A stretch of DNA of 64,000 nucleotides. It comes from Shimia abyssi. Its GTDB lineage: Bacteria > Pseudomonadota > Alphaproteobacteria > Rhodobacterales > Rhodobacteraceae. Below, piece after piece: positions 8,572 through 18,841 of the stretch. The notes under the pieces are model-generated. The model was not told the origin of the DNA. It did no database searches and saw only the letters and a program-made list of their open reading frames with translations. The stretch lies in NCBI RefSeq assembly GCF_003014475.1, contig NZ_PYGJ01000002.1, positions 372,001-436,000 on the forward strand. The letters are read 5' to 3'. Position 1 is the first letter of the stretch; each line of letters starts with the position of its first letter. Both the position numbers and the translations under genes were made by a program.

Positions 8572-9060
8572 ATGACAATTGAAATCGGCACAAAGGTCCC
8601 CAACGGTACATTGATGAAGATCGGCGCGGACGGCCCTGAACCTATCTCGGTAGATTCACTACTTGAAGGTCGCAAGGTTGTCCTGTTTGGCCTGCCGGGC
8701 GCGTTCACCGGTACCTGCACCTCGGCCCACCTGCCCAGCTTTATGCGCACCGCACAAGCGTTCCGTAACAAAGGCGTCGACGAGATCGTCTGCGTTGCGG
8801 TAAACGACCCCTTTGTCATGGACGCATGGGACAAATCCACGAACGCATCTGACAGCGGGATCACCATGCTGACGGATCCAACCGGCGAATTGGTCAAGGC
8901 CATGGATCTTGGCTTCTCGGTACCAGAGATTGGCTTTCTCGACCGCTCACGCCGCTTTTCTGCGCTTGTCGAAAACGGCGAGCTGAAAGTCCTGAACGTC
9001 GAAGAAAGCCCCGGTGTGTGCGAACTTTCCGCCGGTGAAACGCTGCTTCACGCGGTTTGA
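8572..9060 (+). CDS. Peroxiredoxin, Prx5 type
   Basis: A 162-residue thiol peroxidase that reduces hydrogen peroxide and organic hydroperoxides. The peroxidatic Cys is residue 49 in PGAFTGTCTSAHLPSF, and a C-terminal Cys (GVCELSAGE, near residue 150) could serve as resolving residue as in atypical 2-Cys Prx5. VVLFGLPGAFT and VCVAVNDPFVMDAW fit the family. The ATG follows AGAGAG. No glutaredoxin domain is fused. It stands alone and is convergent with the pterin dehydratase gene. Confidence 0.93.
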   Translation: MTIEIGTKVPNGTLMKIGADGPEPISVDSLLEGRKVVLFGLPGAFTGTCTSAHLPSFMRTAQAFRNKGVDEIVCVAVNDPFVMDAWDKSTNASDSGITMLTDPTGELVKAMDLGFSVPEIGFLDRSRRFSALVENGELKVLNVEESPGVCELSAGETLLHAV

Positions 9061-9069
9061 TAGGAAATC

Positions 9070-9095
9070 GTGCCTCGGGTTTCGGCTAGAGGCAC
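9070..9095 (+). terminator. Hairpin between convergent peroxiredoxin and pterin dehydratase genes
   Basis: Perfect 7-bp stem GTGCCTC/GAGGCAC with a 12-base loop, starting 9 bases after the peroxiredoxin stop and followed by ATTTC. It may work for both convergent genes. The T-run is weak. Confidence 0.55.
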
Positions 9096-9106
9096 ATTTC
9101 ACCTAG

Positions 9107-9397
9107 TTAAAGACCATCCATCTTACGCGCCAATTTTGCGTCCAGTGCGCTGATCCCACCCACGTCATGCGTCGTCAGCACGACCTCTACCCGGTTATAC
9201 ACATTGCTCCATTCCGGGTGATGGTTCCACTTCTCGGCCCACATTGCGGCCTTTGCCATCCATCCAAATGCCTCGACAAAATTGGCGAACGTGTAGGTCT
9301 TGGAAATCGCATCGCGTCCCTCGACCATGGCCCAACCATTCGCAAATAGTGGCTCCAGAACAGCGTCTCTGGCGGCGTCACTCAACAATTCGCTCAT
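9107..9397 (-). CDS. 4a-hydroxytetrahydrobiopterin dehydratase
   Basis: A 96-residue pterin-4a-carbinolamine dehydratase that dehydrates 4a-hydroxytetrahydrobiopterin formed by aromatic amino acid hydroxylases. The signature is [20 protein letters not shown] with the catalytic His pair, followed by TTHDVGGIS. Full length for the family. The start overlaps the stop of the upstream COG3146 gene (ATGA). No phenylalanine hydroxylase is present in the window, so its partner is elsewhere or it serves another pterin step. Confidence 0.93.
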   Translation of the reverse strand: MSELLSDAARDAVLEPLFANGWAMVEGRDAISKTYTFANFVEAFGWMAKAAMWAEKWNHHPEWSNVYNRVEVVLTTHDVGGISALDAKLARKMDGL

Positions 9398-10581
9398 TGC
9401 TGTTCCTCCCTGTGTTCCTTGCGAAACGGTCCCCAGGCCGTCATGACTTCGATCTCTTCACTCACTGCCCTGCGCTCAGCATCCAAGTAGCGCGCAATCG
9501 CATCCGCAAATCCGGCATCACCAATCCAATGCAGCGAATGTGTTTCCACGGGCAAGTAACCCCGCGCCAGCTTGTGTTCGCCCTGTGCTCCGGCCTCAAC
9601 CCGGCCAAGACCATGCGCAATCGCCCAGTCCATCGCCTGATAGTAACACAATTCGAAATGCAGGCATGGATGATCTTCGACACAGCCCCAGTACCGCCCA
9701 AACAGACAGTTCCTGCCAATCAAGTTCATGGCCCCCGCGACCGGCACGCCACCGCGCTGCGCAAAGATCAGCAATATGTCGTCACGCATCGTTTCATGAG
9801 CAATTTCAAAAAAACCGCGCGTTAGGTACGGCGTACCCCATTTGCGCGCGCCGGTGTCCTGATAAAACCGCCACATCGCGTCCCAGTGTTCCGCGCGGAT
9901 ATCATCGCCCGTCAGGCAATCAATATAACCGCCAAACGCCTGCGCCCTCTCGCGTTCTTTGCGCATGTTCTTGCGCTTTCGCGAACTCAGCGACGCCATG
10001 AATTCAGCAAAGCTATTATAGCCGCGGTTTTCCCAATGATACTGCTGGCCGGTTCGGCGCATCAGCCCCATCGCTTCTCCCGCTTCGGCCTCAGCTCCCG
10101 CACAGAATGTTACATGTAACGAAGACACCTCGTTATCCGCCGCGACCTGAACAGCGCCCTGTACCAGTGCCGACATCCCCGCGCCTTCAAACCCCGGTCG
10201 CGCCAGCAAACGCCGCCCCGTCACCGGCGTAAATGGCACTGCCATCTGCAATTTTGGGTAATAGCGCCCGCCAGCCTGCTCATAGGCATGGGCCCAATTG
10301 TGGTCGAACATGTACTCGCCCTGACTGTGCGACTTGGCATAAAGCGGCGCGACGGCGATCACATCCTGCCCGACCCGCGCCGTCAGGTACCGGGGCTGCC
10401 ACCCCGTCCCCGGCCCAACTGAACCACTGGCTTCCAGTGCTTTTAGAAATCGGTATGTGGTAAACGGATCGACAGGCCGCCCACCAACCGCAGTTTCGGG
10501 ATTGGCACAGGCATCCCAATCGCTCGCGGCAATGCTTGCCAGCGATCCGTGCAATTCGATCTCGATCTGTCCACCATCCAT
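9394..10581 (-). CDS. COG3146 GNAT-fold acyltransferase family protein
   Basis: A 395-residue member of the DUF482/COG3146 family, often called a predicted N-acyltransferase or peptidogalycan biosynthesis protein. Recognised by [57 protein letters not shown] and the C-terminal [17 protein letters not shown] with [12 protein letters not shown]. It has two GNAT-like halves. The molecular substrate is unknown. The ATG is preceded by AAGGAGG. It is translationally coupled to the downstream pterin dehydratase. Confidence 0.85.
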   Translation of the reverse strand: MDGGQIEIELHGSLASIAASDWDACANPETAVGGRPVDPFTTYRFLKALEASGSVGPGTGWQPRYLTARVGQDVIAVAPLYAKSHSQGEYMFDHNWAHAYEQAGGRYYPKLQMAVPFTPVTGRRLLARPGFEGAGMSALVQGAVQVAADNEVSSLHVTFCAGAEAEAGEAMGLMRRTGQQYHWENRGYNSFAEFMASLSSRKRKNMRKERERAQAFGGYIDCLTGDDIRAEHWDAMWRFYQDTGARKWGTPYLTRGFFEIAHETMRDDILLIFAQRGGVPVAGAMNLIGRNCLFGRYWGCVEDHPCLHFELCYYQAMDWAIAHGLGRVEAGAQGEHKLARGYLPVETHSLHWIGDAGFADAIARYLDAERRAVSEEIEVMTAWGPFRKEHREEQQ

Positions 10582-10692
10582 AAACCGCGCCTCCTTTAGT
10601 AACTATCTGGCAACGCCGCGCAAACATTCAAGCGCAACAGCCGCCGCGTCTGACAAGGCCGCGTGATCCCGCCGTCGCGAGCCATACATGAC

Positions 10693-11451
10693 TTAAGAAA
10701 ACTGCGCCAAATATCCTTCAAAGGTCACATTGTCCGCCACCTTGCGCGCCTCGGCCTCTTCCGCTTCAGACCGGATCGTCCAACACAGTACCTTGGCGCC
10801 CGCCGTTTTCAATTCCGCAACCCGATCCCGGCCCAAATCCGCCGCCTCATGGCTGATAAAACAGGCACCAACCCGGTCATAATCCGGAATTTCACGCATT
10901 CGGGCGCGCACCTCCTCGGGCACCAGCAACCAATCCTCTGCCGGATAGCTTTCCGTTGTAATCCCACGCGGGATATCGGGCGCGATTTCGGCCAGCTTCA
11001 GTACACTTTGCGAATTGAACGACATGACAGCCAGCGGCCCGGCATAATCACGCGCGGCAACCGCAGTCGCCGCCTCCAACGCTCCAATATTCGGGCCCAA
11101 TGCGCCGTCCTGATCCTTCAGCTCCACCAAAACCGGCACCCGCCCGCCAACAATGTCCAGCACCTCAGAAAAGGTCGGAATACCCTCATCCCCACCGTTC
11201 AGTGATATCGCCGCCAGCTCATCGGCGTTGCGTTGCCGCACAGCACCGCTTTGCGCCGTGAGCCGGTCAAGCTGATAGTCATGGAACACCATCGCCTGCC
11301 CGTCGCGGGACAATTGCAAATCTATCTCGATCCCATAGCCACGCTCAACAGCCGCACGCACTGCCGCGCGGCTGTTCTCCGGTCGCCCATCGTTGACATC
11401 ATGCAATGCACGATGGGCAAGCGGTACAGTCAAAAAGCTATTATGCAACAT
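10693..11451 (-). CDS. Glycerophosphodiester phosphodiesterase family protein
   Basis: A 252-residue cytoplasmic GDPD-type enzyme that hydrolyses glycerophosphodiesters to glycerol-3-phosphate and an alcohol. The metal and catalytic residues are visible in PLAHRALHDVNDGRPENS (His and Glu), EIDLQLSRDGQAMVFHDYQLD (Glu-x-Asp and His-Asp) and VLVELKDQDG. No signal peptide, so it acts on imported or internal diesters. It is followed 6 bases upstream by the RidA-family gene on the same strand, suggesting one transcript. Substrate preference is not visible. Confidence 0.9.
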   Translation of the reverse strand: MLHNSFLTVPLAHRALHDVNDGRPENSRAAVRAAVERGYGIEIDLQLSRDGQAMVFHDYQLDRLTAQSGAVRQRNADELAAISLNGGDEGIPTFSEVLDIVGGRVPVLVELKDQDGALGPNIGALEAATAVAARDYAGPLAVMSFNSQSVLKLAEIAPDIPRGITTESYPAEDWLLVPEEVRARMREIPDYDRVGACFISHEAADLGRDRVAELKTAGAKVLCWTIRSEAEEAEARKVADNVTFEGYLAQFS

Positions 11452-11457
11452 GACAGG

Positions 11458-11919
11458 TCACGCGATCTGGAAAATGCCTTCGATTTCAACGGCTACACCC
11501 AATGGCAATGCCGCAGCAGACACCGCAGACCGCGCATGACGCCCCTTGTCACCAAGCGCTTCAACAAGGAAATCCGACGCCCCGTTAATAACCTGTGGTT
11601 GCTGTGTAAAATCCGCCGTCGAATTCACAAAACCCGTTAATTTGACGACCCGCACCAAACGATCAATATCACCGCCACAAGCCGACTTAAGCTGTGCAAG
11701 CAACGCTATCGCGCATGCCCGTGCCGCCGCGGCGCCGTCCTCTAACGCCATATCGGCTCCCAATTTACCCAGAATCAAGCCATCCGCGTTCATGCAAATC
11801 TGCCCAGACACATAGACGGTGTCACCAGTCACCACATACGGCACATAATTGGCCGCAGGCGCCGGCGAATCCGGCAGCGTTACACCCAGTTCAGCCAATC
11901 GAGCTTCAATCGCGCTCAT
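11458..11919 (-). CDS. RidA family protein (YjgF/YER057c/UK114)
   Basis: A 153-residue member of the RidA superfamily, in the subgroup with longer N-terminus (YjgH/TdcF-like in annotation). Motifs are YVPYVVTGDTVYVSGQICMN and LVRVVKLTGFVNSTADF, and the end ARSAVSAAALPLGVAVEIEGIF, where the conserved Arg that binds 2-imino acids would be the R of ARSAV. RidA enzymes deaminate reactive enamine/imine intermediates from PLP enzymes. Six bases separate it from the downstream GDPD gene. Confidence 0.9.
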   Translation of the reverse strand: MSAIEARLAELGVTLPDSPAPAANYVPYVVTGDTVYVSGQICMNADGLILGKLGADMALEDGAAAARACAIALLAQLKSACGGDIDRLVRVVKLTGFVNSTADFTQQPQVINGASDFLVEALGDKGRHARSAVSAAALPLGVAVEIEGIFQIA

Positions 11920-12019
11920 GATATTTCTCCATCATCAAGTACTGCGGCGACGCTAAACCGCGCGCGCCAGCATTAAAACCACAATTCCGAAGTGCAATCG
12001 AATTTGCGACGCCCAGGCC

Positions 12020-13339
12020 TCAGCTCTCTCGGAACGCCTTAGTAAAATAATCCGCCAGCGGTTTGACCAGATAGGCCAGCGGCGTTCGATCCTCAGTCCG
12101 CAAATATGCATCAACCGGCATGCCCGGTATTAGCGACAGATTCGCAGGCAGCTTGGCAGCCTCGCCTTCAGAAAGAACAATTTCTGCACGATAATAGGAC
12201 TGGGCCGTTACTTCGTCCTGAAAAGCATCAGCCGAAATCTGTGTGACCTCGCCAAAAAGCTCTGGCGTGGTGCGCTGGTCGAAAGCCGAAAACCGCAAAG
12301 ATACCGTTTGACCAGGGAACACTTGGTCGACATGGATAACCGGAACTTGTGCTGCGATCACCAATGGGCGGTCCTGTGGGATAACAAAAAGTACAGTAGC
12401 AGCGGGGCGAACAACCGACCTCAGGGCAAACACCTGCATCCCATAGACCACACCAGACACTGGCGCCCGAATATCCAGTCGGGAAAGCCGCTCTTCGATC
12501 TGTCTGCGCTGCTCAGACAACTCTACCTCGCGATAGCGCAAATCCCGCAACTGCGTAATTGCTTGTTCACGCCAAGCAGTTGCCAGTTTCAGTATTTCGA
12601 TATCTATCTCGGTTATGCGGCCCTCTGCTTGGGCGCGCTGCGCCGTCAATTCGCCAACACGCCCGGCCAACCCAGCTTCTTCTCGCCTCAGCGCCAGAAC
12701 TCGCGTTGCCTGTGCCAACCCCTTATCCAACAATTGTTGCTGATCTTCCAATTCATCCCGGATCAGGTCTAATTGTGTGCTCAACGCGATGGTTTGGGCA
12801 TCTATGCCTTCAACCTGGTTGGAAATCTGGCCCCGCCGCTTCCCCAGCTGTTCAACCTCTTGCTCAAGCGTCACGCGACGCGCCTCAAACAGCCGCTTCT
12901 GGCCGTCAAGCAGATCAAGAATGCCGGCATCGCCCGTTGCGCGCTCCAACAATTCCGGTTCAAAAACCAAATCACTGCTGTTGTCGCGCTCGGCCTCAAG
13001 CCGCCCGCGACGCGCCATCAATTCAAACAACTGGCTCTCTGTGATCGCCAAAGTCGAAATCAGAAACGTATCATCCAGACGTAACAGTAAGGCCCCTTCG
13101 TCAACGACATCGCCTTCTTCCACATGAATTTCGGAGACAATGCCGCCATCCAGATGCTGAACAACTTGTCGGTTCCGGTCTACTTCCACGCGGCCTGACG
13201 CAACAATAGCCCCCGCGATTTCCGTCAAAACCGACCACGTCCCAAATCCACCGACCAGAATAAGCAGGGCAAAACCGCCCACAAGCAGCGGGTTTCTCGC
13301 TCCGAAACGTCCCTTGCCATCGTTATTTTGCGTATTCAT
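12020..13339 (-). CDS. HlyD-family type I secretion periplasmic adaptor
   Basis: A 439-residue membrane-fusion protein that would connect an inner-membrane ABC exporter to a TolC-like channel. One N-terminal transmembrane helix (PLLVGGFALLILVGGFGTWS, residues about 17-36), a lipoyl half RQVVQHLDGGIVSEIHVEEGD, a long coiled coil (about residues 95-285) and a C-terminal beta-barrel region with DIRAPVSGVVYGMQVF. It is intact. It overlaps the ABC gene by 4 bases. The ABC gene in front of it carries a stop codon, so the system may not work. No TolC or RTX substrate gene is in the window. Confidence 0.93.
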   Translation of the reverse strand: MNTQNNDGKGRFGARNPLLVGGFALLILVGGFGTWSVLTEIAGAIVASGRVEVDRNRQVVQHLDGGIVSEIHVEEGDVVDEGALLLRLDDTFLISTLAITESQLFELMARRGRLEAERDNSSDLVFEPELLERATGDAGILDLLDGQKRLFEARRVTLEQEVEQLGKRRGQISNQVEGIDAQTIALSTQLDLIRDELEDQQQLLDKGLAQATRVLALRREEAGLAGRVGELTAQRAQAEGRITEIDIEILKLATAWREQAITQLRDLRYREVELSEQRRQIEERLSRLDIRAPVSGVVYGMQVFALRSVVRPAATVLFVIPQDRPLVIAAQVPVIHVDQVFPGQTVSLRFSAFDQRTTPELFGEVTQISADAFQDEVTAQSYYRAEIVLSEGEAAKLPANLSLIPGMPVDAYLRTEDRTPLAYLVKPLADYFTKAFRES

Positions 13340-15066
13340 CGGATGCCTCCAGGGTCCGAAGACCCTTTAATCTGCTGATAATTTTGCAGAACCTCTTTCA
13401 TAACTTCATCTCTCGGCCCAAATGCCCGTGTTGCGCCGTTTTCCAGAACCAACAACATATCACACTCGCGGATTGCAGCAGGCCTGTGCGCCATAATTAA
13501 AACAATCCGGTCGTCTGCCTTTGTAGCGCGGATTGCGCTGTTCAATGCCTCAGACCCCTCGTTGTCGAGGTTCGAGTTAGGTTCATCCAACACCAGCACA
13601 ACCGGGTCGCCATACATCGCTCGCGCCAACCCAATCCGCTGCATCTGTCCGCCAGACAGTCGCCCGCCATGGCTGGACACGGGTGTGTCATAGCCCTGCG
13701 GCAATTTCAGAATCATTTCGTGTGCATCGGCTTTGCGGGCTGCGAAAACGACTTTCTCAGGATCAGGTTTCGGACTGAGCCGCGCTATATTCTCTGCAAT
13801 CGTACCGTCAAACAGCTCAACTCTTTGTGGCAAATAACCAATGTATTGCCCAAGATCATCAGGTTCGTACTGCTCCAAGGCCGCCCCGTCCAAGCGGACC
13901 TTTCCGCCGGCAGCACGCCAGGATCCAGTCAACGCGCGGGCCAAGGTCGATTTACCCGCCCCAGAAGGACCAATTACGCCGATCGCCTGGCCAGGCTTAG
14001 CTGTAAAGCTCACCATGCGCAGTACTGCCTGCGCTTCTCCAGGGGGCAATACCGTCAACTGCTGCACGTCGAGCCGCGCCGCAGGAACAGGAAGTTTTGT
14101 GCGTAGCTGTTCAGGAGGCACTTCGCTCAGCAAATCCGCAAGACTTCGCCACCCTTGACGCGCTCGCTGAACCAAGGCCCACTGTCCGACTGCCAATTCA
14201 ATTGGCGCAAGCGCGCGCCCCATTAGGATTGAGCCGGCGATCATGGCACCTGGCGACACTTCGCCTTGCAATGCAAGATAAGCTCCAAGGCCAAGCATCG
14301 CGGACTGCAGGAACAAACGAAACGTTTTAGTCGAAACCGAAAATCCGCCACTCAAATCAGATGCTGAGACCGCAGCCTCCAAAGATCCGTTCCTTGCAAC
14401 TTGCCAGCGTTCGAACGCAGCATTTTGCATTCCCATCGAACGGATCATCTCCGCCTCGCTCTGCATCTGCGAAGACACACGTCCTGCGACGTGTGAAGCA
14501 TAGCCTGCTTTCTCAAACGGTAATCTTGTCACTGCTTGGTTGAGTACAGTTACCAAAATCAGAATACTGCCACCCACAACAGCCAATAGCCCCAACCAAG
14601 GGAGAAATAAAGAAATGCCTACCAAGAAAATTGGCGTCCAAGGGATGTCAAATGCAGAAGTAAGAACTGGAGATGCCATCAATCGCTGAATTGATTCCAG
14701 ATCGGCCAGCCCTGTTTCAGCCTTCTGCGATTTTCCCACCGAAGATCGCCGCAGCACGGCATCAAAGACCCGCCGATCCAAACGGGTCTGAAACCGCGCG
14801 CCAACCCGCGCCATTACTCGGCCACGTGCGTAATCCAAAAGCCCCATCATCGCGAAAAGGAATGCTGCCAACAAAGACAGCGCAAAGAGCGTTTCTTCAG
14901 ACCGGCTTCCGAGCACACGGTCGTAAACCTGCAGCATGAAAATCGGCCCAGTCAGCATCAATAAGTTGACAAAGCAGCTGAAAATGGCAACTGCCCATTA
15001 AAGACCACGGCTTTCCGCGCGCGCCGCGCGCAACTCGTCGCGCCCCATTTGATTTTTGTTGGTCAT
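13336..15066 (-). pseudogene. Type I secretion ABC transporter (PrtD/LapB-type permease-ATPase) with in-frame ochre codon
   Basis: From ATG at 15066 the frame reads MTNKNQMGRDELRAARAESR and two further residues, then TAA at 14998-15000, then continues in the same frame as WAVAIFSCFVNLLMLTGPIF through the whole exporter to 13336 (577 codons, normal for the family). The rest is intact: membrane domain, Walker A GPSGAGKSTLAR, signature LSGGQMQRIGLARAM and Walker B VLVLDEPNSNLD. A restart at TTG 14961 or ATG 14958 would remove half of the first helix. Either a nonsense mutation, a sequencing error, or readthrough explains it. The substrate is unknown. Confidence 0.75.
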
Positions 15067-15260
15067 TATCAATTCTTGATTTTTCTTTTTCACCACTACA
15101 CATATCCGCACCCACGACAAGACACTGCCCAAACGATGAAACTGGGCCTAAGATGTTCCCAATCTGCCACAATCGTTGTGGAACACTCTTGAAAGCTTGG
15201 AGCTGATCGTCAATTAACCTATTGCGCGTTACTTATTCACTTTGGGTGAGAATTTTCTTG

Positions 15261-16040
15261 ATGTCATCACGAAAAACAAAGGCCCCAGCCAAGCTCGGTC
15301 GCTCGCTACTGCTGTGCGCCGTGTTGGCGTTGTCGGCTTGTGCTTCCAATGATCAGGTGAGCCGGACAGGTATTTATGACCCAAAGGAAGACGCCAACCG
15401 CAAAATGCACGAGTTCAACAAGGACGTAGACCGCTACTTGTTTTCGCCTGCATCCAACGGCTACGGCTTCCTGTTCCCGCAACCTGTGCGCAACAGTTTC
15501 AGCCGCTTTGCAGATCACCTGTCGCTGCCTAACGATGTCATCAACCACACGCTTCAGGGCGATCTGGAAGAGGCCGTTGGCACGACTTGGCGTTTTCTAA
15601 TAAACTCCACAGTTGGCATTGCCGGGTTCTTTGACCCAGCCAGCGCAATCGACATTCCGCGTGATGATACCGATTTCGGCGAAACCCTGCACGTTTGGGG
15701 CGTACAAGAGGGCGCTTACGTCGAATTGCCGTTCTTTGGGCCGTCAACATCGCGTGACACGGTTGGACTGATGGCCGACATCGCGCTCAATCCCTTTGTC
15801 GTGATCTTCCGTGATCCCACGCAATATATTGGCGTCGCCGCCTACGTCGTTGATGCCATGGGCAATCGCTACGACTTTGACGACACGATAGATTCTATCC
15901 TTTACGAAAGCGCGGACAGCTATGCGCAGGCAAGGATCCTGTACCTGCAGAACCGCAGATTTGACCTCGGAATCTCCGGAGAAGACATCTACACTGATCC
16001 CGAATTCAATCCGTATGAGGACCCTTATGAAGATTTTTGA
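15261..16040 (+). CDS. mlaA: MlaA (VacJ) family outer-membrane lipoprotein
   Basis: Outer-membrane phospholipid-removal component that forms a channel taking lipids from the outer leaflet and handing them to MlaC. 259 residues from ATG 15261; lipobox LSAC with lipidated Cys near residue 28. Family motifs: DPKEDANRKMHEFNKDVDRY, PQPVRNSFSRFADHL, DTDFGETLHVWGVQEGAYVE and PFFGPSTSRDTVG. The frame opens earlier with a TTG at 15222, but the ATG fits a lipoprotein signal better. Its last 14 bases overlap mlaC. Confidence 0.93.
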   Translation: MSSRKTKAPAKLGRSLLLCAVLALSACASNDQVSRTGIYDPKEDANRKMHEFNKDVDRYLFSPASNGYGFLFPQPVRNSFSRFADHLSLPNDVINHTLQGDLEEAVGTTWRFLINSTVGIAGFFDPASAIDIPRDDTDFGETLHVWGVQEGAYVELPFFGPSTSRDTVGLMADIALNPFVVIFRDPTQYIGVAAYVVDAMGNRYDFDDTIDSILYESADSYAQARILYLQNRRFDLGISGEDIYTDPEFNPYEDPYEDF

Positions 16041-16638
16041 TCTAATAACCCGTCGCGGATTCATCGCTTCAGCAGGCGCAACTGCGCTGGCATTTGCCCT
16101 TCCCGGCACTGCATTTGCACTCAATGACGCACAGGCAAAGGCCCTGATCGACCGCGCTGTGGCCGACATCAACAAGGTCATAAGCTCGGGCAAATCCGTG
16201 AATGCCATGATCCGCGATTTCGAGCGGATCTTTGCCAAATACGGTGACGTTCAAATCATCGCGCGCTCTGCCCTTGGCCCGGATGCCCGCGGCCTCTCCA
16301 GCTCGCAACTGAACGCCTACACCAAAGCATTCCAGGGGTATATGGCACGGAAATATGGCAAGCGTTTCAACGAGTTCGTTGGCGGTCAGATTGACGTCAA
16401 GGGCAGCCGCAAGGTCAAAAGCTTTTATGAGGTCAAGACTTCCGTAAAACTGCGCGGTCAATCCCCGTTCGAGGTTAACTTCCTCGTCTCTGATCGCTCG
16501 GGCAAGGACAAGTTCTTTGACATGATTATCGAAGGCATCTCGCTGCGCCTGTCTGAAAAGGCCGAAATTGGCGCCATGCTGGATCGCAACGGCGGCAACA
16601 TCAATGGCCTGATCAACGATCTGAAAAAAGCCGGCTAA
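16027..16638 (+). CDS. mlaC: MlaC/Ttg2D family phospholipid-binding protein
   Basis: Periplasmic lipid shuttle between MlaA and the inner-membrane Mla complex. 203 residues; a Tat-like signal (ITRRGFIASAGATALAFALP) ends at TAFA near residue 32. The mature part has the family pattern FERIFAKYGDVQIIARSALG, LNAYTKAFQGYMARKYGKRF and DMIIEGISLRLSEKAE. The start at 16027 has GAGG in front and lies inside the 3' end of mlaA, pointing to coupled translation. mlaF, mlaE and mlaD are not in the window. Confidence 0.92.
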   Translation: MKIFDLITRRGFIASAGATALAFALPGTAFALNDAQAKALIDRAVADINKVISSGKSVNAMIRDFERIFAKYGDVQIIARSALGPDARGLSSSQLNAYTKAFQGYMARKYGKRFNEFVGGQIDVKGSRKVKSFYEVKTSVKLRGQSPFEVNFLVSDRSGKDKFFDMIIEGISLRLSEKAEIGAMLDRNGGNINGLINDLKKAG

Positions 16639-16730
16639 ATTTCGCTGGGCTCGAATCTGGAAACAGTTTGGTAACTTGCCCGCGCGGTAAATGGCTGACA
16701 TGATCACGTCATTTCCAGTAGGGGCGCCGT

Positions 16731-17144
16731 ATGTCTCAGATCGTTAAATCCGCCCATGCCATGATCGCGGGCATGACCCCTCAGCTCAGGCCAGAGGTTT
16801 TTGTCTTCTCGACTCTGACAGATCTCGATCAAGCGCGCGATCTTTTGCCGGTCGCCTTTTCTGCGACCCGCGAAGAAGAAGGGTTGTCGCTCGTACTGCC
16901 GATCAAGGTGGCTCAGGACGCAGGCCATGCCACGGATCAACCAATGCACTGCATCACGCTGAACGTCTATTCTGCGCTTGACGGCGTTGGGCTTACCGCT
17001 GCCGTTGCATCTGCCTTGGCGGCCAAAAACATCCCGTGCAACATGATAGCTGGATATCACCACGATCACGTGCTCGTCCCCGATGATCGCAGCGCCCAGG
17101 CGCTCTCAGTTCTTCAAACTCTGCAATCCGCCGCGTGTGCCTGA
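16731..17144 (+). CDS. ACT-domain protein of the DUF2241 family
   Basis: A 137-residue cytoplasmic protein made of two small ACT-like units. Recognised by MIAGMTPQLRPEVFVFSTL near the start, REEEGLSLVLPI in the middle and a C-terminal ACT unit ITLNVYSALDGVGLTAAVAS followed by IPCNMIAGYHHDHVLVP. Such proteins are thought to bind amino acids, but no ligand is established. It is only 2 bases from the convergent acetyltransferase gene. Confidence 0.85.
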   Translation: MSQIVKSAHAMIAGMTPQLRPEVFVFSTLTDLDQARDLLPVAFSATREEEGLSLVLPIKVAQDAGHATDQPMHCITLNVYSALDGVGLTAAVASALAAKNIPCNMIAGYHHDHVLVPDDRSAQALSVLQTLQSAACA

Positions 17145-17146
17145 TG

Positions 17147-17581
17147 TTACGCGTCCATCACGCCGTCCCAGTCATACACGACAACCCCTTCGGTTTCCCG
17201 CGCCTTTAACGCGCGATACAGTGCGCGCGCAGGTACATTGTCCACCTCGGTTGCAAGCAACGCTCCTTCGCACCCGATATCCCGTGCTATCTTGAGCAAT
17301 CTGTCGCAAAGCTCCGTTCCGATCCCCCGGCGTTGAACCTCCGGCGCGACATCAACCTCACTCACGAAAAATGTCGGAGTTTTATCGGGGTGAAACTGCA
17401 CCACCCCTGACGCAAACCCAATAACCACATCCTCCGACAGTGCAAAAACCAATTCGTGGCCATCATCCGCCACGAACCGGTTAAGCTGCTCACCGATAAC
17501 CGGGCCGTCAAATACATCTGCACCTATCAAAAAATGGGCATTCGCAGCCGTTAACCGATGATATGAAACGTCGCTCATCAA
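17147..17581 (-). CDS. GNAT family N-acetyltransferase
   Basis: A 144-residue single-domain GNAT. The acetyl-CoA binding loop is VAPEVQRRGIGTELCDRLL, followed by ALLATEVDNVPARALYRAL. Its size and shape resemble aminoglycoside 3-N-acetyltransferase type I and other small-molecule acetyltransferases, but no substrate can be assigned from sequence. It follows the dipeptidase gene by 15 bases on the same strand, so it may be co-transcribed with it. Confidence 0.85.
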   Translation of the reverse strand: MMSDVSYHRLTAANAHFLIGADVFDGPVIGEQLNRFVADDGHELVFALSEDVVIGFASGVVQFHPDKTPTFFVSEVDVAPEVQRRGIGTELCDRLLKIARDIGCEGALLATEVDNVPARALYRALKARETEGVVVYDWDGVMDA

Positions 17582-17596
17582 TTCGCCGACATGCCG

Positions 17597-18841
17597 TCAC
17601 CGGCTATAAAACTTGGCACGAAACTGCTCACGCAGGCGCAAACGTTCCGGGTATTCCCTCTGGAACTGCTCAGGTGGAACGCCTTCCCAGACCTGGGCAT
17701 ACACACGCATTTTATTGCCGCCATATATCTTGGCCAAATCTTCGTTCGTATATCCCCGCCCCCAAAGATCATCCGTGATCGCGGCGAGTATCTTGGCCAA
17801 CTCGCCATTCCCTGTCGCGCCACGATTGAACGCCTCAATCATATAGCCACCATCATTATACATCGACGCATTTGCCTTGGCGAAATCCACCACCAACTCG
17901 GTTGAAAACATGTCGTCAGACGCAATCCCCACGTGATCAACACCAACCAACTTTACCCAATAATCGATCATGTCCGCCGCTTGCTTGGGGCTAATATCTT
18001 CGGGCCAAACGCCGTCCATCATCCACTCGGTAAAGGTCGGCGCGACATATCCACCGGACTGCGCCGCCCTCACGGCCTCAGCATCTTCTATGTTGCGGTA
18101 ACACCCCTTTGGCGTCTCGTTCGGCCCGTCCCGATACAGGCCCGCCGGAACGGAATGGGTGAACACATACGGCACACCGGGATAGGTCTCGTCCATATAA
18201 TCCATGGCCTCTCCGGCCGTCTTCTCCCCAGTATGGCTCAAATCCAGCATGATCCCGAAACGCACCATTTCGTCAATCACCGCCCGACCCCAAGCGGTCA
18301 GTCCGATATCATTGCCATTATAAGCCGCCAACTGTCCGGAACCTGTCCGGAAAATGTCGTTATATGCCAGGATCATGGATTTCACCCCCATGTCCTTCAA
18401 GACCGCCATCTTCTTGAGATCGCCATTCAAAATCGTCGCCGTCTGGCTGTTCCAGATCACCGCCGTCTTGCCTTGGATATGAGCCGCCTCGATGTCGCGC
18501 GTTTCGTTCACGATCTTGAACTTGCCCGGCTGTTCCGCCATCGCGGCCCGGAAATGGTAGTGTTGCTCCAGAAGTGTCTCAAAAGACATGTCCGCCGCAG
18601 CCAGCGTCATCTCGTGGCCCGTGATGCCGCTTTCTCGGGCGCGAGCGAAATACTCGTGCAACTGGCTGTACTCGGTCCACCCGGTCCCATACGGGCTTGC
18701 CAACATGCCGATCACAATCGTGTCCTGCACAAACTGCCGCGCCTCGTCCGATGCGGGCCATGTTTTGCTTTCTTCGCTGGCCATAACCGCGCCAGAAACG
18801 CCGATCATCACAGCCACAGCACTCAAAATTTTCCGAAACAT
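17597..18841 (-). CDS. Membrane dipeptidase, peptidase family M19
   Basis: A 414-residue secreted zinc dipeptidase of the renal-dipeptidase family. A signal peptide occupies residues 1-22 ([17 protein letters not shown]). Expected metal-site pieces can be seen: [37 protein letters not shown] and [13 protein letters not shown], as well as the [12 protein letters not shown] segment typical of bacterial homologs. Members cleave dipeptides including D-amino acid forms. The ATG at 18841 has GGAGAGAGGG in front; a GTG 7 codons earlier is less likely. Confidence 0.88.
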   Translation of the reverse strand: MFRKILSAVAVMIGVSGAVMASEESKTWPASDEARQFVQDTIVIGMLASPYGTGWTEYSQLHEYFARARESGITGHEMTLAAADMSFETLLEQHYHFRAAMAEQPGKFKIVNETRDIEAAHIQGKTAVIWNSQTATILNGDLKKMAVLKDMGVKSMILAYNDIFRTGSGQLAAYNGNDIGLTAWGRAVIDEMVRFGIMLDLSHTGEKTAGEAMDYMDETYPGVPYVFTHSVPAGLYRDGPNETPKGCYRNIEDAEAVRAAQSGGYVAPTFTEWMMDGVWPEDISPKQAADMIDYWVKLVGVDHVGIASDDMFSTELVVDFAKANASMYNDGGYMIEAFNRGATGNGELAKILAAITDDLWGRGYTNEDLAKIYGGNKMRVYAQVWEGVPPEQFQREYPERLRLREQFRAKFYSR

